Origin: Bacteroides caecigallinarum
GTDB taxonomy: Bacteria; Bacteroidota; Bacteroidia; Bacteroidales; Bacteroidaceae
Direction: 5' to 3'
Assembly (NCBI RefSeq): GCF_021531075.1
Contig: NZ_JADYTJ010000026.1
Location: 1 to 44,785, forward strand
Length of the DNA stretch: 44,785 nucleotides
Shown: piece after piece, positions 39,701 through 44,785 of the stretch
How positions within the stretch are numbered: position 1 is the stretch's first letter
Layout: the number at the start of each line of letters is the position of its first letter
Position numbers and translations under genes: made by a program
Notes under the pieces: model-generated
Told to the model about the DNA's origin: nothing
Seen by the model: the letters and a program-made list of their open reading frames with translations, nothing else
Database searches by the model: none

Positions 39701-39938
39701 TTTCTTGCGCTTGAAGACCTTGACTTTAGGATATACATTCCCTAAGGCAATGATCGCAAAGGCTAAGTTGAGCAACGTACGTCTGTATCTTGCTGCGCAG
39801 AACCTATGGACATGGACAAGTTATTCAGGTTACGACCCTGAAGTATCTGTACGTAATAGTGCACTTACTCCGGGACTGGACTTCTCGTCTTATCCAAGAT
39901 CTTACAATATTAGTTTCGGTGTTAATTTGGGATTCTAA
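36714..39938 (+). CDS. SusC-like TonB-dependent outer-membrane transporter
   Basis: Imports oligosaccharides (sometimes peptides) bound by the SusD-like lid. From the ATG at 36714 the product is 1074 residues with a signal peptide (AFSILLLTLIAVTGAVAQ). A carboxypeptidase-regulatory-like domain lies at about 32-115 (GKVLDDTGLEVIGASILVKG, TDMDGMFSLSV). The TonB-box region EEVVVVGYQEVKKKDLTGSV is characteristic of SusC. The plug follows (GGRVAGVNV, LYVIDGFPV, SLDILKDASATAIYGARGANG), then the barrel ending in ISFGVNLGF. There is no STN domain, so it is not the FecA-type signalling form that pairs with an anti-sigma factor. SusD follows after 36 bases. Confidence 0.96.
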   Translation: MKTGFQDFLKWKRAFSILLLTLIAVTGAVAQSLVRGKVLDDTGLEVIGASILVKGTSQGTITDMDGMFSLSVPDKNAILQVSYIGYQTLEVKVDLTKPMSIILKEDSEMLEEVVVVGYQEVKKKDLTGSVAKANMDDLLNTPVGSFDQTLGGRVAGVNVTSSEGTPGGTMNIVIRGNNSLTQDNSPLYVIDGFPVEDAALASTINPADIESLDILKDASATAIYGARGANGVVIITTKKGSIGKPQITYDGSVTMHNVTRKIPMMDAYEFVKLQAEMYPSQMTSDNGGYLMKWEKDGDPNHTWTLEDYRNIDQYNWQDEIFRTAFQHNHSLRLTGGTEGIRYNASTSYYDQQGVLLNSGYERFQMRANTVVKRDKLDISLTTNYSRSIQTGSTPSENSYSGMNNLFYSVWGYRPVTFPNKPLSSLMDNVLDDAVDNSNDYRFNPILSLKNEYRKYYINNLQLNGYVAYEFIKGLKLKISGGYTYDARKNDQFNNSKTRYGGDTSTDKVNAQVIRNERLTWLNENTLTYQTNIKKKHFFNALAGITFQNSDYEYYSFRTTHIPNESLGMAGMYEGQANTTNSYKTSWSMMSYLARLNYNYKSKYYATASFRADGSSKFSKGNRYGYFPSASLAWNFMEEEFASPLKNVIDAGKLRVSWGLTGNNRIGEYDYYALMQALKSKVGDYISNGSVPSGVYPIDGANTTAGTVPTSIENDNLKWETTEQWNVGIDLSFFRERINFTADIYRKVTRDLLLDASVPLSSGFYSATKNIGKVKNDGLELSLSTQNIKTKSFTWTTDFNIAFNRNEVLELAEGQTALLTAASFDQNYNSQTSYIAKVGLPMGMMYGYVYEGTYKYDDFNKSGETYTLKNGVPHFSTENNTQPGMPKYKDLNGDGTIDSNDRTIIGRGLPIHTGGFTNNFTYKGFDLSIFFQWSYGNDIMNANRLFFESSNNKSRELNQYASYADRWTPENPDSDIPAATTSSSNRVISSRIIEDGSFLRLKTLTLGYTFPKAMIAKAKLSNVRLYLAAQNLWTWTSYSGYDPEVSVRNSALTPGLDFSSYPRSYNISFGVNLGF

Positions 39939-39974
39939 CAAATGTTAAATGGAAATTAAATTACAAAAGCAATT

Positions 39975-41849
39975 ATGAAAGCTATAAAATATACACTCAT
40001 TTCAATGATGTTGGGAGGGTTGACGGCTGCCTGTAATTTCCTCGACAAGGAACCATACATGGTGACAGTTGATACCTATTTCAATACAACAGAGGAAGCC
40101 TCCTCGTTTGTGACCGGAGTATATGCAATATTGGGACAATCTACATTTTATGGTGCGGATTATATGTACCTTGTAGCCGGTGATGACTTGGCGCATTACG
40201 GAGGCTCCGGTCGTGCACCTGCCACAAAAGGTCTGATTTGTAATAATGCCACTGTCAGCGATCCGGCGGTAACCGGTCTTTGGTACACACTGTATTCAGG
40301 TATTAATCGTGCAAATATCTTTCTTGAGAATATTGACCGTGTAGAAGGGATAGACTTGACTTTAAAAGCACAGTATGTTGCAGAGGTGAGATTCCTTCGT
40401 GCATACTATTATTTCATGCTCGTGCAGTGCTGGGGTGATGTGCCTTTTAGAACTGAATCTACAAAAGATGTTATAGGTCTTGATATGCCACGTACCGACA
40501 AGCAGACCATCTATGATTTCATCGTAAAGGAAATGTCAGAAGTGGCGGACGAGGAAACAGGTGGTTTGAAGACTGCCAAGGACTTGAACTATAAACCGGG
40601 AAGAATTTCCAAGTCAACCGCATGGGGTATTTTGGCACGTGTATATCTTTTCCGTGCCGGTGAATATCACAGGGATAAAAGAGCGGCTACTGAAGCCGAA
40701 ACAAAAACCTATTATGAGGAAGCTCTGAAATATGCCAAACTTGTGATGACAAAAGGCGGTCATAAACTGACTCCTGACTATTGGGATTATTTCATTGATT
40801 TGTGTTCAGACAGATATAATTCTAAAGCTAACGAAAGTATTTGGGAGGCAGAATTCTCCGGAAATAATACTTCTGATATAAAAGCTGAAGGACGTATAGG
40901 TAATATCATCGGTCTGGCTGCTCCTGACATGTCCTCGAAGTCGGATGTTGTAGGTTCTGCGGACCCGGGTTATGCATACGAGTTCATGTTTGCCACTCCT
41001 AAATTATACAGACTTTATTGTATTAATGAACCGAGTACTGCCGATTTGATGTCGTTGGACGTTAAACTTACCAAGAAAATTTATGAAACAGCAGACCCTA
41101 ATGATCCTGTTTACAAAACATATTTAATTAAGATGCAGGACGAACGCTTCTTGTGGAATATTGCTCCTTTTGCTTATATGGAAAAAGATGGTAAGAATAC
41201 GGGAGTTACAGGACGTAAATTCTATGAGTGGGGATTTAGGGACGCTTTCATCACGCATGATGAAAACAGGTCATATTCTTATGGTGACGCGACGTGGAAC
41301 TCTGGTACGGACGAACCTAAGGAAGGCGATTATGAATATAACAGCGTGTTTACGGCTAATATAGCCCGTGCATGTGCTAAATATCGTCGTGAATATGAGG
41401 AAGATAAGAAAGACAAAAACAATACTGCCATCAATTTCCCGATACTTCGTTATTCCGACGTATTGCTTATGGCTGCCGAGGCGGAGAATGAATTGAACGG
41501 TCCTGACAATGCGTATGCATATCTTAATGAAGTAAGAGACCGTGCCGGAGCAACCATGGTTACAGAAGGAACATTGAATACAGATCAGTTCCGGCAGATG
41601 GTAAAGGATGAGAGGGGACGTGAACTTTGTTTCGAGTACACACGCCGTTTCGACCTTATCAGATGGGGAGAATATGTGGAGAATATGCAGGCACTCGTCA
41701 ACAATGCCCGTGCCGGTGGTGAATGGAACCAGGGTCCTACAAACGTCTATACATATTTCAATATCTCCGATACATATAACTATTTCCCTATACCGGATGC
41801 TGAAACGGCCGTAAATAAGGCCATAACAACAAACAATCCGGGATGGTAA
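39975..41849 (+). CDS. SusD-like surface glycan-binding lipoprotein
   Basis: Forms the lid on the SusC barrel and binds the glycan at the cell surface. 624 residues with lipobox TAAC (Cys20). The N-terminal SusD-like domain (about 22-220) has the TPR-type pattern, with VRFLRAYYYFMLVQCWGDVPF. The C-terminal RagB/SusD domain holds FPILRYSDVLLMAAEAENEL, LNEVRDRAG and DERGRELCFEYTRRFDLIRWG, and ends in FPIPDAET and NPGW, all typical. The ligand cannot be told from the sequence. It is co-transcribed with SusC and followed 29 bases later by a DUF5017 lipoprotein. Confidence 0.96.
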   Translation: MKAIKYTLISMMLGGLTAACNFLDKEPYMVTVDTYFNTTEEASSFVTGVYAILGQSTFYGADYMYLVAGDDLAHYGGSGRAPATKGLICNNATVSDPAVTGLWYTLYSGINRANIFLENIDRVEGIDLTLKAQYVAEVRFLRAYYYFMLVQCWGDVPFRTESTKDVIGLDMPRTDKQTIYDFIVKEMSEVADEETGGLKTAKDLNYKPGRISKSTAWGILARVYLFRAGEYHRDKRAATEAETKTYYEEALKYAKLVMTKGGHKLTPDYWDYFIDLCSDRYNSKANESIWEAEFSGNNTSDIKAEGRIGNIIGLAAPDMSSKSDVVGSADPGYAYEFMFATPKLYRLYCINEPSTADLMSLDVKLTKKIYETADPNDPVYKTYLIKMQDERFLWNIAPFAYMEKDGKNTGVTGRKFYEWGFRDAFITHDENRSYSYGDATWNSGTDEPKEGDYEYNSVFTANIARACAKYRREYEEDKKDKNNTAINFPILRYSDVLLMAAEAENELNGPDNAYAYLNEVRDRAGATMVTEGTLNTDQFRQMVKDERGRELCFEYTRRFDLIRWGEYVENMQALVNNARAGGEWNQGPTNVYTYFNISDTYNYFPIPDAETAVNKAITTNNPGW

Positions 41850-41878
41850 TCATTAGCTAACAAATAAAAAATATATCA

Positions 41879-42997
41879 ATGAAGACATATAAATTATATT
41901 TCATATTGCTCTCCGTACTGACTTTGGCATCTTGCAATAAGGAAATGACCAAAGGATTGGAAGATGTAAGCGTAAGCGTTACGCCTGGAGAGAATATTAC
42001 CGTCGAAGGATTGGTAGTGACGGTAAAGCGAGGTCAGCCTGTCGAGTTCAATATAGCGGGCGCGCCTGATTTTGTGACTTTCTATAGCGGTGAGTTAGGA
42101 CATCAGTACGCATTTCGCGACAGATATGAATCAAGAATTGAGGATATTGTTTCATCCAAGTTTAAATTCAATATTTACGTAGGTTCTTCTACATCAAATA
42201 ATACCATAGATGTCTTTTATGCCTATACTGACGAAGAAAACGGAGTTGAAGGTTTCCCGGGACTTTCTAAAACAGACTTTGATGCAGATTCTACTTTGGT
42301 AGATGATTTCTATTTAAATAATAAATGGAAAATATTAAATGATAAGGATGAATATAAAGGTCTGGGAACCAATGTTGTAAACTCAAAACCTATAGAGTTC
42401 GATGTAAAAAACTATATAGGAAAGAATTTGGTTATTGCCATAGCATATAATGCTGACAGGCAGACTAATACTAATGCGACAGTACAACCAAAGTATTTCT
42501 TCGACTCAATGTGTATTGAAAATGAACTGCTCAATGATACTACAACTACGCAGTATGCCGGAAATTTCATGTTCACTGCATTGAATTTCAACCACGATTA
42601 TAATTATGCCAAATCCATTAAGACTGATGACAATCCTGATGGAAACGATTGGACAAGCGTCTCAAATTATATACCGGATAATTTGGCATACGGTACAGTA
42701 ACTGCAAATGTTCCCGGTTTGTGGAACATGTCAAGTGTGGCAAGCGGTAACTTTTATATTCACAGTACTGCAAGAGATTATGAATGGAAAACTGCATGGC
42801 TGGTATCAGACCCTATCAATATTTTAGCATGTGAGCCTGACCAGGGAGAAAGTATCAAGAACCTGTCGCAGGACGTGACTTCCTATACATATACATACAA
42901 TAAGCCAGGTACATATAAGGCCACATTTGTATTTAATAATGTAAATTATAAGCATGATGATAATAAAATCATAAATGTAGTAATAAATGTAAATTAA
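41879..42997 (+). CDS. DUF5017 lipoprotein, candidate surface glycan-binding protein
   Basis: A 372-residue lipoprotein with lipobox LASC (Cys19). It begins with a PKD/Ig-like strand pattern around 30-75 and the family-typical PDFVTFYSGELGHQYAFRDR. Later parts look like a beta-sandwich discoidin-type domain (NVPGLWNMSSVASGNFYIHS). It ends in a short PKD-like strand set (YTYTYNKPGTYKATFVFNN). In many Bacteroidales loci, the gene after SusD encodes such a surface glycan-binding protein, and DUF5017 proteins occur at this position. No catalytic motif seen. The gap to the next gene is 13 bases. Confidence 0.82.
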   Translation: MKTYKLYFILLSVLTLASCNKEMTKGLEDVSVSVTPGENITVEGLVVTVKRGQPVEFNIAGAPDFVTFYSGELGHQYAFRDRYESRIEDIVSSKFKFNIYVGSSTSNNTIDVFYAYTDEENGVEGFPGLSKTDFDADSTLVDDFYLNNKWKILNDKDEYKGLGTNVVNSKPIEFDVKNYIGKNLVIAIAYNADRQTNTNATVQPKYFFDSMCIENELLNDTTTTQYAGNFMFTALNFNHDYNYAKSIKTDDNPDGNDWTSVSNYIPDNLAYGTVTANVPGLWNMSSVASGNFYIHSTARDYEWKTAWLVSDPINILACEPDQGESIKNLSQDVTSYTYTYNKPGTYKATFVFNNVNYKHDDNKIINVVINVN

Positions 42998-43010
42998 CAA
43001 AATATAAATT

Positions 43011-44785
43011 ATGAAAACCTTTAAATTTTTAATGCCTTTCATGCTGGCTGTTTTAGGCATCGCCGGCTGTAATACTGACGATTTGAGAAACGACATTGAC
43101 GAACTCAAAAATAGAGTAGAAAGTCTTGAAGCACAGGTAAGTGCGTTTAATGAAAATATAAATGCCTTGAAAGTCTTGATTGACGGAAAGTTGACAATAC
43201 AAGAAGTAAAAGAGGAGAATGAAGTATATACTTTACTTTTAAGTAATGAACAAACAATAACATTGAAGCAAGGGGAGGACTTTTCTGCACCTCAAGAACC
43301 GGAAGTTACTATAGAGAATGGTAATTGGGTGATTAATGGAACAGATACAGGTTGTCCGGTTGCCGGTGATGTTCCGGAGTTTAGAATTGAGAATAATTAT
43401 TGGGAAGTCAAGATAGACGGAAATTGGCAAAGAGTTAAGGATGCTAATGGAAATGATGTAATGGCAGTCTCAGATGGAACTCAGACAGGAAGTAACTCTT
43501 TCTTTGAAAGTGTAGTATATGATGAAGCTAAAGGTGTATTAAATATTGTACTCAAAGAAGGTAGTCAGCAATTAACATTGCCAGTAGTACAAAATTTGGT
43601 GTGTGCAATAGATAAATCAAGTCTTAAGAATAATACGTTGGTAGTCGGATATGGAAAACCTGCTACTTTGGAAGTTACAATTAAAGGTGACAATGCATTT
43701 GTAACAGCCCCTTCAGGTTGGTTAGCTACATTGTCAGAACCTAATACAGAAGGTAAAGCTACTCTGACAGTTAAAGCTCCTGCAAAGGCAGATGTTTCAG
43801 CTATGTCACGTGCAACTGCGGATAATTCTAAAGATTTGACAGTTCAAGTTAATAAAGGTGTAAATTGGGCTGTTGATAAGATTCAGGTTGAAGCTAAACA
43901 ACTTGTTGAAAGTTATTTCGATGAATTTAATTCAGGTAATGATATTGTAATAGGAGAGATTTTAAATGAAAACCTGACTGGTGAGAAGACTGTAAAGATT
44001 AATAAAACGATGTACTCTAATATTGTTAAAGTTGAAGAGAATAATTATACAATAACAAATGATGGAATATATTTTATATCGTCTAATGTTACTGGCTTGA
44101 CTCTAAGTCCAACAAATATACAGAATGTTGCTTTGATATCAGATAAACCAGGAGTAAATGTAGATTGTACTGTTAGTGCTTACTTGAAAATTGCAGGAAC
44201 AGGAAATGGTTTTATTGCCAAGAATATAAACTTTAAAGAAACTGAAAAACTTAATTATTTTGCGCAAGCAACTGAGGACAATGTTCATTTGACTAATTTT
44301 GTGCTTGATAATTGTAGTTTGGCAATTCAGGCAGGAAAGAATTTTATGAATGTAGCAACAAGTGAAACTTTAACGATTACAAATGTAAAAATAGATAATT
44401 TGTTATTGGTTAATAATTCAATTAATATAGCTTCTGCTGGATGGAGTGCAACTAGAATATTTAATTATAATAATGTACCTATGCATGTTACAGATTTACT
44501 TGTTGCTAATAATAAGTTTTATTCTTATACAGAAAATGTTGATGGTGCCGTAAATGGATGTATAGTATATGCTAATAATCAGAATGTTGATGCCAAAATA
44601 AGAGTTTTAAATAATACATTTGTTAATATCATATTCAATTCACAACCTGCTATTATTGGAAAACTTTTGTCTAATGTAGATTTTACAAAAAATATTATAT
44701 GCATAAATACTTTAGGAACTAGCACTGCTGGTTCATGTAATATAATGAATGTACAGAATGAATCAGACCAAGCATCTTATAGTAT
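43011..44785 (+). CDS. DUF4988-type lipoprotein with repetitive C-terminal region (partial)
   Basis: The frame is open from the ATG at 43011 to the window end, 591 codons without a stop, so the gene is cut. The lipobox is IAGC (Cys20). A coiled coil at about 25-60 (DIDELKNRVESLEAQVSAFN) is followed by the DUF4988 pattern, in which GNWVINGTDTG, FRIENNYWEVKIDGNWQRV and NGNDVMAVSDG recur. A BACON-like beta-sandwich follows at about 200-285. From about 300 the sequence is Asn-rich and shows spaced hydrophobic strands (GFIAKNINF, LTNFVLDNCSL, LTITNVKIDNLLLVNNS), suggesting a parallel beta-helix like those of polysaccharide lyases or DUF4957 proteins. A surface glycan-binding role is likely; an enzyme is not excluded. 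Confidence 0.82.
   Translation, partial: MKTFKFLMPFMLAVLGIAGCNTDDLRNDIDELKNRVESLEAQVSAFNENINALKVLIDGKLTIQEVKEENEVYTLLLSNEQTITLKQGEDFSAPQEPEVTIENGNWVINGTDTGCPVAGDVPEFRIENNYWEVKIDGNWQRVKDANGNDVMAVSDGTQTGSNSFFESVVYDEAKGVLNIVLKEGSQQLTLPVVQNLVCAIDKSSLKNNTLVVGYGKPATLEVTIKGDNAFVTAPSGWLATLSEPNTEGKATLTVKAPAKADVSAMSRATADNSKDLTVQVNKGVNWAVDKIQVEAKQLVESYFDEFNSGNDIVIGEILNENLTGEKTVKINKTMYSNIVKVEENNYTITNDGIYFISSNVTGLTLSPTNIQNVALISDKPGVNVDCTVSAYLKIAGTGNGFIAKNINFKETEKLNYFAQATEDNVHLTNFVLDNCSLAIQAGKNFMNVATSETLTITNVKIDNLLLVNNSINIASAGWSATRIFNYNNVPMHVTDLLVANNKFYSYTENVDGAVNGCIVYANNQNVDAKIRVLNNTFVNIIFNSQPAIIGKLLSNVDFTKNIICINTLGTSTAGSCNIMNVQNESDQASYS

Overview
The window reads as chromosomal DNA of a Bacteroidales bacterium, most likely Bacteroidaceae (Bacteroides/Phocaeicola-like). 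The evidence is a SusC/SusD pair, Bacteroidota-type promoters (TTTG about 19 bases ahead of TAnnTTTGC), mostly absent Shine-Dalgarno sites, many lipoproteins, and moderately AT-rich coding sequence. Most of it is ordinary core genome with one accessory polysaccharide locus at the right edge.

Layout. 1-640: a tRNA-Leu(TAA)-like gene that lacks a normal D-arm, its terminator, and the remains of a broken reading frame. 644-8815: separate single-gene units, namely pnp (-), a thioredoxin-fold lipoprotein without catalytic cysteines, greA behind a terminator-like leader, a HIT-family hydrolase, a TonB-dependent receptor, an EFR1-type flavodoxin/ferredoxin protein (-) and tRNA-Leu(CAA) (-). 8989-11942: mannose-1-phosphate guanylyltransferase converging on aminopeptidase P, with a 70-bp nested palindrome between them.

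12128-26618 is the translation/transcription core: rpsU, a Xer recombinase, hpf, then tRNA-Thr, Tyr, Gly and Thr, tuf, tRNA-Trp, secE, nusG, rplK, rplA, rplJ, rplL, rpoB and rpoC. The tRNA-tuf-secE-nusG-rplKAJL-rpoBC order matches the E. coli tufB-rpoBC region. Two terminator-like hairpins inside this run (before tRNA-Trp and between rplL and rpoB) could set the relative levels of tuf, ribosomal proteins and RNA polymerase. A bidirectional terminator separates rpoC from convergent pfkA.

27849-36329 is a co-directional run: a GH3-family acyl-acid amido synthetase homologue, an Ig-like lipoprotein, a DUF3108 protein, a lytic transglycosylase and a secreted GH2 beta-galactosidase. The gaps suggest an envelope-related operon, with the GH2 gene possibly co-transcribed. 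A second palindrome ends it. 36714-44785 is a polysaccharide-utilisation locus cut by the window end: SusC, SusD, a DUF5017 lipoprotein and a DUF4988-type lipoprotein with a repetitive C-terminal region. No regulator or further glycoside hydrolase is visible.

The strongest unusual signals are: (i) two intergenic palindromes, 26 kb apart, sharing a strict 18-4-18-4-18 architecture of related 18-mers, which looks like an uncatalogued repeat family; (ii) the greA leader, where the only visible promoter is followed by an intrinsic-terminator hairpin, as in the E. coli greA leader; and (iii) the D-arm-deficient tRNA-Leu. I see no CRISPR array, transposase, prophage or defence system.
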